A stretch of 64,000 bases of DNA from JANQIV01 sp050117315 (lineage in GTDB: Bacteria; Bacteroidota; Ignavibacteria; Ignavibacteriales; Melioribacteraceae). How positions within the stretch are numbered: the first letter of the stretch is position 1; the number at the start of each line of letters is the position of its first letter. Shown in pieces: positions 36,392-44,600 of this stretch. Where the stretch lies: the NCBI GenBank assembly GCA_050117315.1, contig JASFMY010000012.1, forward strand, positions 15,961 through 79,960, written 5' to 3'. Below the pieces are notes generated by a model. The model was not told where the DNA came from, made no database searches, and saw only the letters and a list, made by a program, of their open reading frames with translations. Both the position numbers and the translations under genes were made by a program.

Positions 36392-36964
36392 TCATTTCTC
36401 CTTCATTAAAGGAGTTAACAGTTTTCTTAATTTTTCCTGCGCCCGTGCCAGCCTTGAAAGCACTGTACCGAGCGGTACTTCTAAAATTTCTGCAGTTTCC
36501 TCTGTTGAATAACCCTCAATTAATCTGAGCACAATTACCAATCTATATTTGTCCGGTAATTTTAATAATGCTTTTTTTACAATCTCTTTTTGTTCAAACT
36601 TACTGTAATGTTCGTTTTCATTTGTATCTTCTTTTGCCGACTGCGTCCAGTATTCAAGCGAAAATAAATTTTTAGACTTACGTCTGTTAATCTCATTTAT
36701 TGACAAATTAATTGCAATTCTCGTCAAATATGTTGAAAGGGCAGCTTCCCCTCTGTACTGTTCTATCGAATTATAAAACCTAATAAAAACATTTTGCCCA
36801 ACATCTTCTGCCTCCAAAGTATTGCCAAGCATACCAAAAACAACACCGGCAACATTTGTTTTATATTTTTGAACAATTATTTTAAATGCCGACTGATTAC
36901 CGGAACGGACCATCTCTACCAGCTCGTTGTCCGGTAAGTCTTTTAATAATTGTTCACTCCCCAA
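36392..36964 (-). CDS. ECF RNA polymerase sigma factor
   Basis: A 190-residue sigma-70 family factor of the ECF group. Region 2 is seen in GNQSAFKIIVQKYKTNVAGVV and AEDVGQNVFIRFYNSIEQYR, with LSTYLTRIAINLSINEINRR. Region 4 has LPDKYRLVIVLRLIEGYS, TEETAEILEVPLGTVLSRL and ARAQEKLRKLL, the DNA-binding helix-turn-helix. It heads an operon with an anti-sigma factor and Spy-like proteins, so it probably directs an envelope-stress response and its own transcription. Confidence 0.95.
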   Translation of the reverse strand: MGSEQLLKDLPDNELVEMVRSGNQSAFKIIVQKYKTNVAGVVFGMLGNTLEAEDVGQNVFIRFYNSIEQYRGEAALSTYLTRIAINLSINEINRRKSKNLFSLEYWTQSAKEDTNENEHYSKFEQKEIVKKALLKLPDKYRLVIVLRLIEGYSTEETAEILEVPLGTVLSRLARAQEKLRKLLTPLMKEK

Positions 36965-37423
36965 TTTACACCAAAATAAGTAATATTATAATTAATTGCT
37001 TCTCTACTTCAGAAACTAAATGTCAGTTTAAGGCTATCCACCTTATTTTGCATTAATAAAGTTAGACTTGTAGAATCTTATACAAGATTTAACAAGTTAA
37101 ACGTGACGTCAAAAAGTGCTTAAAACAAAAATATAATTTTTTTATAAACTTTTCCCTGCTTGTGATATTTAATAGATTAGACAAAGTGAAGTCGGCATTT
37201 ATTCCCAAAAATATGTAAGTATTTGGTAACGATAAATTTTCATATATGCCATTTATTCATCAAACTTTTATTATCTTTCAATAAGATTCATCTTTTATTT
37301 AATGAAATCATTTAATTCAAAGAGAAATTCAAGCACCAATTGTTTCTGCTCTTATTTAATAGGTTTATGCCTATTCAGGTAATTTTTAGAAGCATTAACA
37401 GTAAGAGAAGCTTTACTTATAAC
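36965..37423. promoter_or_regulatory. Upstream region of the sigma-factor operon
   Basis: About 460 A+T-rich bases between the sigma-factor start and a MITE. It should contain the sigma operon promoter close to 36970-37050. I see no gene, and I cannot fix a promoter motif by eye. Confidence 0.4.
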
Positions 37424-37557
37424 TAGAGTTTCTGCAAAATAAAAAAATTGACATTTCGAACCCGTTAGAAATCTTTCAATTAGAGTGTGATTTCAAAGAT
37501 TTCTCCCTCCAGTCGAAATGACAAAACGTTTAGATATCTAATTTCGTAGAAACTCTA
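37424..37557. mobile_element. MITE of the TAGAGTTTCTGC family, complete
   Basis: A 134-bp element with terminal inverted repeats TAGAGTTTCTGCAAAAT (left) and ATTTCGTAGAAACTCTA (right), 15 of 17 positions paired. Inside is a second inverted repeat built on CATTTCGA and TCGAAATGACA. Fragments with the same end occur at 49641, 51463-51492 and 63467. There is no coding capacity. Confidence 0.8.
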
Positions 37558-37569
37558 CTAATAATAATT

Positions 37570-37613
37570 AAACGAAGTGAGGCCGTTAGTTTTTACAATA
37601 TCTCACTTCGTTT
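37570..37613 (-). terminator. Hairpin downstream of the chemoreceptor gene
   Basis: A perfect 12-bp stem (AAACGAAGTGAG and its complement) with a 20-base loop lies about 60 bases past the stop of the gene at 37673-39541. The flanks are A+T-rich but no strong T-run follows. Confidence 0.6.
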
Positions 37614-37672
37614 TAGTTGATCGCAGGTTATATTACACATATAATCCGGAAAAGGAAATTAATCATCGTAAT

Positions 37673-39541
37673 CTAACCACTTAACAACATATTATCATTA
37701 TTTACAGAATGACCATTACTGCGATCGTTTAATCTATGCAATCCGTAAGCACTCTCTTCGGACGCAACGCTTTCAATTTTGAATTTAGCAATTAATTCCT
37801 GGAGGTCTACCGTAAGTTTATTCAAGTCCTCCGAAGCTCTTGCTATCTCCTGAATTCCTGCTGCACTTTCATTTGTTACATTACTTATTGCTTCAATGTT
37901 TTTGCTTACCTCTTCTGATGTTGCAGATTGTTCCTCACTTGAGGCTGCTACCTGCGCAATTACGTCAACTACCTTTTCTGCGCCGCCAATTATTTCTTTT
38001 AGCGACTTGCCTGCTTTATCAGTTAGTTGTTTTCCGTTTTCTACTTCTTCTTTGCCTTCTACCATTGACTTAACTGCTGTAGCTGTATCTTTTTGTATCT
38101 GTTTTATCATAGCGGCTATTTCTTTTGTAGCTTTGGTTGTTCTCTCGGCAAGTTTTCTAACTTCGTCGGCTACTACGGCAAATCCTCTTCCCTGTTCGCC
38201 AGCCCGTGCTGCTTCTATTGCTGCATTTAATGCAAGAAGATTTGTCTGGTCTGCTATATCATCAATTACCTGAACTATTTCACCTATCTGGTCACTGCTC
38301 TTTCCAAGTTCCTGTACCGTACTGGCGGATTTTGAAACAACATCTGCAATCCTATTCATACCTTCAATAGTTTCTAGGACTACATTACCGCCTTCTTGAG
38401 CAATTGTACCGGCATTCTTTGCTGTATCCGAAGCTAAGGATGCGTTTCTTGTAGTTTCCATTATGGTCTTGGTCATCTCTTCAATTGCCGTAGCAACTTC
38501 ATTGGTTTGTGCACTTTGTTCCTGGGCCCCGGCCGCCATTTCTTCACTGCTTGAGGATATTTCATTACTTGCATTGGCTGTTGCCGTAACTGCGCCTGCA
38601 ACCTGTATAATCATCTCATTGATATTTTGTACTGCTTTATTGAAACCGGAATATAGTTTTCCAATCTCGTCATCTTTACCCGAATCAATTTTTACTGTTA
38701 GATCTCCGTCGGCAAACTTGTTCATCTCAGCCAATATTCTGTCGATACTATTTGACAAATATTCTTTCTGCTGCTCGCTTTCTCTTACGGCTTCTTCAAC
38801 CTTTCCGGCAATACTATCTTTTTCTTCCTTAAGTTGATCGTTTGCATTTTTGATACTCTGAGTCATTGTCTTAAATGAAGAAGCGAGTACACCGACTTCA
38901 TTTTCACTGTCTATGTTCAAATCAACGTTTAAATTCCCTGCTGCTACTTCTCTAGCTGCGTTATTTAATTTATTGATCTGCCCGATTATAACTTTTGTAA
39001 GCATAAAGATGAAAATTACTCCAACTACAAATATTACAAGGCTTATTAGCACGGAAAAAAATGTATTGTCGGCAATTGTTTTATTGACTTCATCCAATGA
39101 ATAAACTAATACTATTTTTCCCAGTTTATTGTTTTTATAGTCTATGGTTGTGCTAACAAGAACATCATCATTTGTTCTCTTAATTTCATCTTCATCTTTT
39201 ATACTTACAGATTTTACAGATAAATCCGAAGGATTGTATGTAACAATCTCATCATCGTTTTCATCTTGAATTAATATATAAACAACATGCTTATCTTTTT
39301 GAGCCCATGAAAAAGCTGTCTGAACTATTTCAAAATTCCCTTCACTTAACCCGATTCCAACAGAGAAAGAGAGCATCTCACTTAATGTTACTACTTGTGC
39401 CTCTACTGTTTCCATACTTATTGATTTCTGCTTTGCGGGATAATAGATTGAGCTGAAAGCTACAATCAGGGCTAATGTAGCAACTACACCACTTACAATT
39501 TGAGCACGAATAGATTTTTTGAAAAAATTCATTAATTTCAT
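37673..39541 (-). CDS. Methyl-accepting chemotaxis protein
   Basis: A 622-residue chemoreceptor. A first membrane helix (AQIVSGVVATLALIVAFSSIYY, 13-34) precedes a periplasmic sensor of about 120 residues, then a second helix (FFSVLISLVIFVVGVIFIFML), two HAMP-like units (AAREVAAGNLNV and MNKFADGDLTV) and a long coiled-coil signalling domain. The tip is VQVIDDIADQTNLLALNAAI, AARAGEQGRGFAVVADEVRK, which contacts CheA/CheW. There is no C-terminal NWETF-type CheR tether. It lies next to small PstS-like proteins and porins, which hints that the sensed ligand may be an oxyanion, but that is inference. Confidence 0.93.
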   Translation of the reverse strand: MKLMNFFKKSIRAQIVSGVVATLALIVAFSSIYYPAKQKSISMETVEAQVVTLSEMLSFSVGIGLSEGNFEIVQTAFSWAQKDKHVVYILIQDENDDEIVTYNPSDLSVKSVSIKDEDEIKRTNDDVLVSTTIDYKNNKLGKIVLVYSLDEVNKTIADNTFFSVLISLVIFVVGVIFIFMLTKVIIGQINKLNNAAREVAAGNLNVDLNIDSENEVGVLASSFKTMTQSIKNANDQLKEEKDSIAGKVEEAVRESEQQKEYLSNSIDRILAEMNKFADGDLTVKIDSGKDDEIGKLYSGFNKAVQNINEMIIQVAGAVTATANASNEISSSSEEMAAGAQEQSAQTNEVATAIEEMTKTIMETTRNASLASDTAKNAGTIAQEGGNVVLETIEGMNRIADVVSKSASTVQELGKSSDQIGEIVQVIDDIADQTNLLALNAAIEAARAGEQGRGFAVVADEVRKLAERTTKATKEIAAMIKQIQKDTATAVKSMVEGKEEVENGKQLTDKAGKSLKEIIGGAEKVVDVIAQVAASSEEQSATSEEVSKNIEAISNVTNESAAGIQEIARASEDLNKLTVDLQELIAKFKIESVASEESAYGLHRLNDRSNGHSVNNDNMLLSG

Positions 39542-39617
39542 TTTAAATTCCTCTTAATTTGAAATCTTCGCAGATGAAGCTGGTTGAAATGAAACCTGTT
39601 TCATCGTTACAAATCAT

Positions 39618-40037
39618 CTACTTTATTTCCAGCAGAACTTTTACGTTATCATTAACTTTCGTTGCATCTACAAATCCAATTGCACCGGGGGTGGAAGCTA
39701 CTTTATTTAGCATTTCATCTTCAGAACCAAATCCCTCGGGAGCTTGTCCTTCACCTGTTAGCTGTTTCTTCATCCATATTTTTTTCATCTTCATTGAAGA
39801 TTTTCCTATTTTATCAAAAAATTTATCGCTTGTATTATTATCGCCCTTCAGTGTTAAAAGAATAACGGCACTTCCGTTGTCCCATGTTTTTGTTTTTAAC
39901 GTATATAATTCCGTAAGCTTTGATTCGTCAATAGAATTTTCCGAAACGGATTTATTAGCAATAACAGCTACCTGTGCATATGCGCCTATTGATGTTATAA
40001 AGAGAAGTATAGTTAAAAAATATTTGTAAATTCTCAT
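39618..40037 (-). CDS. Small PstS-like periplasmic binding protein (first copy)
   Basis: A 139-residue secreted protein. The ATG at 40037 is preferred, since a GGAG site lies 7 bases upstream. Signal peptide FLTILLFITSIGAYAQ, then VAVIANKSVSENSIDESKL, LYTLKTKTWDNGSAVILL, WMKKQLTGEGQAPEGFGS and STPGAIGFVDA. The last segment, a G-A-I-G-F/Y motif, and the WxxG segment are those of the PstS/PBP superfamily, but the length is half of a normal binding protein. A related copy is at 41658. Each is followed or preceded by a porin gene and there is no ABC permease. Confidence 0.8.
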   Translation of the reverse strand: MRIYKYFLTILLFITSIGAYAQVAVIANKSVSENSIDESKLTELYTLKTKTWDNGSAVILLTLKGDNNTSDKFFDKIGKSSMKMKKIWMKKQLTGEGQAPEGFGSEDEMLNKVASTPGAIGFVDATKVNDNVKVLLEIK

Positions 40038-40081
40038 TTTAAATTCTCCATCTTTCATTTTTTTTGAGTTAGTAATTCATT

Positions 40082-41197
40082 TTAGAAACTTATACTTGCT
40101 CCAAGTAAATAATCGTTTCTTATTGCTTCAGTGCCGCTAAATTTCGGATAGACTTGGTGTTCATATTGTGCTTTCAATATTATTGAATCTGTCACAAGGT
40201 AAGAAACCCCTACATTGTAAAAATTTAGTCCTTCTGCAATAAATATATTTTCCCCGCCTTTTAAAAGATCATAACCAACATAAGCTGACAGTTCATCAGT
40301 TACATAATACAAAAGATTAACGTGGTAAAATTCTTTATCAAATTCTTGCGGGTTGAAAGGGTTCAACGCAAGAGTATTTTTATCAGCCTGAGAAAGGTCA
40401 TAATATACTTTTATTAATTCAGCTTCAAGTTCAAACCTTGCAAGCGAGTAATTAAGATATGCACCGAATCTTGTGCGAGGGATATAACCAATATCGTAAT
40501 CCCTTAAATCCGACCTATCATAAGTGGCAGAAACTCCAAACTGCAAATTATCATACTCTACCCCTACTCTTCCACCAACCATTTTATACGGTGTTGCGTC
40601 CTGACCTGATCCCCATCTATCATTATTGTCATTAAGTAAAGCAGGTTGAGAATTACCGTAAAATACTGCATAATTCAATCTGAATTTGCCTGCCGGAACA
40701 TCACCGTAAATTTGTAAATTAGCTGATGTCGGAACAAACTCGCCTGTTCCAAATTGAGTAAAAAAGTAAGTTTCATAAGCTATTGGCCGGTAGATATAAG
40801 GTAGTAAAACAGTTCGATTCTTTATCTCGTTAAAATTATTGAACCTGGGAACCAATACACCGCCTTTTACATTAAAGTATGATGATGGGGAGTATTTTAG
40901 CCAAGCTTCTTCAATTTTAAAGCCTCCAATAGTATCCTGAAAAGAAAAGGAATTTGTGAATTCAAGGTTTATGAATGAACTAAATTCCGTATTGTGATTC
41001 TTTTGCAAAAACACATTCATTTGCTGCATAAGAAATGAATTTACTTCCAATCCTTTTTGACCATTAACACTTACATCAAAATTCGTATAGTTAATCTGAT
41101 AATACCCGAAGATATTCAGGTCTCTGGATTGCCCGAACATCGTGGTTGTAACAGATAATAACAGGAACAGTGAAAATATGAGTCTTTTGATAATCAT
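40082..41197 (-). CDS. Outer-membrane beta-barrel porin-like protein (first copy)
   Basis: A 371-residue protein starting at the ATG at 41197, chosen for its AAGGAG site. Signal peptide IIKRLIFSLFLLLSVTTTMFGQ, then DLNIFGYYQINYTNF and many alternating aromatic strands; it ends in a terminal aromatic (GASISF), as outer-membrane barrels do. It resembles phosphate-selective or generic substrate porins. It is 44 nt upstream of the PstS-like gene (39618) on the same strand, so the two form an operon with the chemoreceptor gene behind them. Confidence 0.8.
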   Translation of the reverse strand: MIIKRLIFSLFLLLSVTTTMFGQSRDLNIFGYYQINYTNFDVSVNGQKGLEVNSFLMQQMNVFLQKNHNTEFSSFINLEFTNSFSFQDTIGGFKIEEAWLKYSPSSYFNVKGGVLVPRFNNFNEIKNRTVLLPYIYRPIAYETYFFTQFGTGEFVPTSANLQIYGDVPAGKFRLNYAVFYGNSQPALLNDNNDRWGSGQDATPYKMVGGRVGVEYDNLQFGVSATYDRSDLRDYDIGYIPRTRFGAYLNYSLARFELEAELIKVYYDLSQADKNTLALNPFNPQEFDKEFYHVNLLYYVTDELSAYVGYDLLKGGENIFIAEGLNFYNVGVSYLVTDSIILKAQYEHQVYPKFSGTEAIRNDYLLGASISF

Positions 41198-41657
41198 TTT
41201 GTTTCTCCTTAAATAATGATTTTTTATCACGTAACTGATTATGAGTTATTATTAAAACTAGCGCACTATAATGATTTTGTTGGTTTATTGTATTTAAATA
41301 AATTTCACATCGAATTATCGGTAAGTTAAACTTTGACTTGATGAATTTGAGATAGGTTATACTAGAAATGCGATAGAGCTTACAAATTGCTCGACAAATA
41401 GATTATAATTTCAAAATTTAAATCATTTGCTTTTGGCAAGGTTTAATTAAACCACATAAAAGTTGCAGATTGTTTTAACTTAACCCACGCTGATAGACAA
41501 AGTCCTCTGTTGCTTTTAAATAATAAGTTATAGTTTCTTCGCGGTCAACAAGAACAAATACTTTATAAAAACCTTGAACATCAGCCAAAGTCAAATAAAA
41601 CTTAGAAAAAACTCGTATTATTTTCGGGGAATTTTATCAACATGGGTTAACTCTTAT
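41198..41657. other. Intergenic region with a possible gene relic
   Basis: Between the two porin/binding-protein sets. On the minus strand from about 41600 to the stop at 41475 the frame reads LADVQGFYKVFVLVDREE, TITYYLKATEDFVYQRGLS. The composition is protein-like but there is no start and no family I recognise; it may be a relic. The porin promoter must be near 41200-41280. Confidence 0.4.
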
Positions 41658-42095
41658 TCATTCAATTCTTAATATCTCTTTGACAGTATCATCCACTTCA
41701 CTTGAAGAAATATACCCGATTGCATTTTGGTTGGATGCTACATTTTTTTTAACTTCGTCATCGTTATCTACTTTCAAAGGTGCCGAAGCTTGTCCAGAAA
41801 GAACCAACTTGGTCCATTTCACTCTTATTTTGTTAATTGATTGTTCTATAAATTTTGAATAAAAATCCTTGCCAGATGCTGATTCCGGTTGGTCAACTAT
41901 AACCACTTTAGATCCATCCGGCCAGCTCAGCATATTTCCCATAAATATATTTTTGACTTGAGAATCTGTTAATTCATACTGAGATTCTTTTGAAACTATA
42001 ACACTTACCTGGGCGTACGATTTGAAGCTAAAAACTGCCAGCATTAGAAAAAATATAATTATATAATTGCACTCAATAAGTTTATTAATTTTCAT
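41658..42095 (-). CDS. Small PstS-like periplasmic binding protein (second copy)
   Basis: A 145-residue paralogue of the protein at 39618. Signal region YIIIFFLMLAVFSFKSYAQ, then VSVIVSKESQYELTDSQVK, NIFMGNMLSWPDGSKVVIVDQ, VKWTKLVLSGQASAPLKVDN and SNQNAIGYISSSEVDD. The same order of motifs (V-I-V-S/N-K, SWPDG/TWDNG, LSGQA-AP/LTGEGQAP, NAIGY/GAIGF) shows common origin with its neighbour although most residues differ. It is probably a periplasmic oxyanion-binding or sensor partner; function is inferred from fold only. Confidence 0.8.
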   Translation of the reverse strand: MKINKLIECNYIIIFFLMLAVFSFKSYAQVSVIVSKESQYELTDSQVKNIFMGNMLSWPDGSKVVIVDQPESASGKDFYSKFIEQSINKIRVKWTKLVLSGQASAPLKVDNDDEVKKNVASNQNAIGYISSSEVDDTVKEILRIE

Positions 42096-42128
42096 TTTTT
42101 CTCCTTTGATATTCTATTTCTTGTTTAG

Positions 42129-43358
42129 TTATAACCCAAAAGTATAAGAGACATCAAAACGTATTTCGGGATAATTTACATCTTCACCGTTCAGTTTATA
42201 AAAGTGAAAGCTCTGGTCAAGTTTAACCGCAACATTTGGTACTGGTCTGTATAATATTCCCAAAGTTGTCTTTGTAAATTTGCCGTCGTCCGAAGCACCG
42301 GCCTCGTTATCACCGCCATAACTTTTCTCCTTTATAGTTTCGGGATTGCTATACCAATCCCACTGTATATAGGGCCCAATTTCTCCAATATTTGCATCAA
42401 AAGAGTAACCCGCTCTTAGGTACCAGGTTTGAACATCATAATCAATATTTGTGATAATATTAGATTCATTAATATTATCCGGGTCAGTTGTATACTTAGA
42501 TATTTGTGCCGGCAGAACATTTGCGTTGTTCAACATTTCCACTACTTTACCGGGATCTCTTACAGCTTCATGAGCTGCTGTGTAATATTCGGTTTGAATT
42601 AGTAAATTACCCAAATAGCCTTCAAAGTATCCTCCTATAACACTAAAATTATCCTTCTCCATCCAGGGGATAACACCGCTTTTAGGCGAACCTTCTCCCA
42701 AATCAATATCCGGCACTGCGTCACCGCCGGATAAATAACCGGAAACACCTATTTTATAATTACCATAATCAAAACTATAATTTAAATCAAATCCTATAGG
42801 AAAATTCTCCTTTGAAGGTCCCCCTTCACCATTATCCGTTGAGAGACTATAATTAATTACTCCGCTTTCCGTATTAAAACTTCCCAAAACCATTAACATT
42901 GTTGTACGCGAAATCATCAGATGATCACCGTCAAATAGTTCCGGTGGTTCTATTCCATAATAGGTTGGTACTGCATCAAGAATTTCATTATATAAACCGA
43001 ATTTCCTATAAATTTTGCCCAGCCTAATTTTAAAGCTTTGCGAAGCGGAAAACTCTCCCCAAAAGTTTTTTACACTAATATTTTCAGCATCTGATCCGTT
43101 TAGATTTATGAACATCCTAAATTGGTCATCCTGCTTGCTTTGCATCATTATATTTAAGAACGGATATGACCATTCATAAGGTGAATCTTCTTCTACAATA
43201 TTTGATCCGCTTAATGAAGGCTCTGACCATACTTTTTCTAACCTTGTTGAAAAGTAACCGTAAACATCAATATTTTGTGCCGGTGTGTTTATTGATATAC
43301 AAATAAGCAAAAATAAAACCGTAAAAAATTTTACATAACCGGTAGCATTAAGATTCAT
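42129..43358 (-). CDS. Outer-membrane porin-like protein (second copy)
   Basis: A 409-residue barrel protein: signal peptide FFTVLFLLICISINTPAQ, then IDVYGYFSTRLEKVW, FRMFINLNGSDAENISVKNF with WGEFSASQSFKIRLGKIYRK, many strand-like segments, and terminal FDVSYTFGL. The IRLGKIYRKFG region and the strand pattern recall porins of the OprP/phosphate-selective type. Encoded 33 nt before the second PstS-like gene and thus paired with it. It differs greatly from the first porin (40082), so this is not a recent duplication. Confidence 0.78.
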   Translation of the reverse strand: MNLNATGYVKFFTVLFLLICISINTPAQNIDVYGYFSTRLEKVWSEPSLSGSNIVEEDSPYEWSYPFLNIMMQSKQDDQFRMFINLNGSDAENISVKNFWGEFSASQSFKIRLGKIYRKFGLYNEILDAVPTYYGIEPPELFDGDHLMISRTTMLMVLGSFNTESGVINYSLSTDNGEGGPSKENFPIGFDLNYSFDYGNYKIGVSGYLSGGDAVPDIDLGEGSPKSGVIPWMEKDNFSVIGGYFEGYLGNLLIQTEYYTAAHEAVRDPGKVVEMLNNANVLPAQISKYTTDPDNINESNIITNIDYDVQTWYLRAGYSFDANIGEIGPYIQWDWYSNPETIKEKSYGGDNEAGASDDGKFTKTTLGILYRPVPNVAVKLDQSFHFYKLNGEDVNYPEIRFDVSYTFGL

Positions 43359-43547
43359 ATCTACTCCTCCTATAAATTTGTTTTAACATATTAATTTAAA
43401 TAAATTAATCAATAAAGCATTATAAGAATAGTGAATTTTAAATTAACCAATTTGGGGTACAACATCCTCTTTTTGAGATAAATTCTAAAGAAGAAACAAT
43501 GGATACGTCACAACATAAAAACTCTAACTATCAATCATTAACCGTCT

Positions 43548-44597
43548 TTATTTATTACGATAACTTTCCGACCTTTCTAAAAATTTTTCGGTCTTTTCTT
43601 TCACCAGCTTTTGATGCGGTTCCAAAACCGTGTTACGGTAATAATGTCTGCCGTAACCCATAAATGCAACTGTTATTGTCAACAGCAAAACAACTGTGGC
43701 AAAACTTTTACCAAGTTTTTCTTCGGGACCCTTTATATCCCGCCAAATTAAAAACACTGCAATTGCTGCAGCCACTATTCCCCCTAGGAAAATATAAAAC
43801 AAGTTCCATGTAACACCATGCCACGGCAAGGTAAAAAATACAAACGGGCCGAAAACAACCTGTGAGAGTGTCACATATAAAGCAATCTTATAGTAATTTT
43901 TTCTTAAATGATTTTTGGGAATTGAAATTTTTTCTTCGTCATAATTGAATGACTTTCTGCCGAAATACCAGAATAAAAACAAACCTGTCACTGCAAGTGA
44001 ACCGGCAACAAAATGAAAGTACCTCGGTATTACGTTCCATAGAATCATTGAAGAGAAGAAACCTGTTACCTCTCCCCACTTTTCAGGGAAGAGCATCAAA
44101 TTAATATTTGTTAAAAATATTAACGGCACAAATAAAAATATCGTAGTAATCAACGCCATTAAACCGATATGCACTTTCTTGTTTGATTCAAATTTTTCCC
44201 AGTTGTATTTATGGTAATAAGCTAATAAAAAGGCTATGAACAACAACGGCACTATTGATATCCACAACGAACCCGTTAATGAATTTGCAGAATAAAAATA
44301 AATAGTATATAGTGCGTTTATACACAACAGCGGGGCAACGCCCAATACAACTGCAAGACTTTTATTAACTGTTATTGTAGATACAATTTCTTTAGCAAGG
44401 AAATCATATTTTTTTTCTTTTAAGCCAAGTATTTGATAATAAAGTGTTAAAAGCGATCCACCTACAATTAAATTCACAAATAAAATGTGAAGCAGGAATG
44501 AAAATATTAAAAGCCCTATTAATAAAGGTTCGGGGATAGGTAACGGCAAAGGAATATCCTTTGGAACGGGCTGTAGCTGAGCAATTATATTAAACAT
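43548..44597 (-). CDS. bd-like oxidase membrane subunit (partner subunit)
   Basis: A 349-residue protein with about eight transmembrane helices. The first, IGLLIFSFLLHILFVNLIVGGSLL, carries a His in a position like the heme-binding His of cytochrome bd subunit I (H-x-L-F-V). Later helices have H and R/Y-rich loops (IPRYFHFVAG, YGRHYYR). It is encoded 3 nt after the c-heme subunit and is surely its partner. It looks more like a second CydA-type protein than CydB, but I cannot prove this by eye. Confidence 0.7.
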   Translation of the reverse strand: MFNIIAQLQPVPKDIPLPLPIPEPLLIGLLIFSFLLHILFVNLIVGGSLLTLYYQILGLKEKKYDFLAKEIVSTITVNKSLAVVLGVAPLLCINALYTIYFYSANSLTGSLWISIVPLLFIAFLLAYYHKYNWEKFESNKKVHIGLMALITTIFLFVPLIFLTNINLMLFPEKWGEVTGFFSSMILWNVIPRYFHFVAGSLAVTGLFLFWYFGRKSFNYDEEKISIPKNHLRKNYYKIALYVTLSQVVFGPFVFFTLPWHGVTWNLFYIFLGGIVAAAIAVFLIWRDIKGPEEKLGKSFATVVLLLTITVAFMGYGRHYYRNTVLEPHQKLVKEKTEKFLERSESYRNK

Positions 44598-44600
44598 TTT

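Noticed and set aside
37896..38273. 125-codon plus-strand frame inside the chemoreceptor gene
   Set aside because: Antisense to the highly conserved signalling tip of the chemoreceptor, so it is a shadow.
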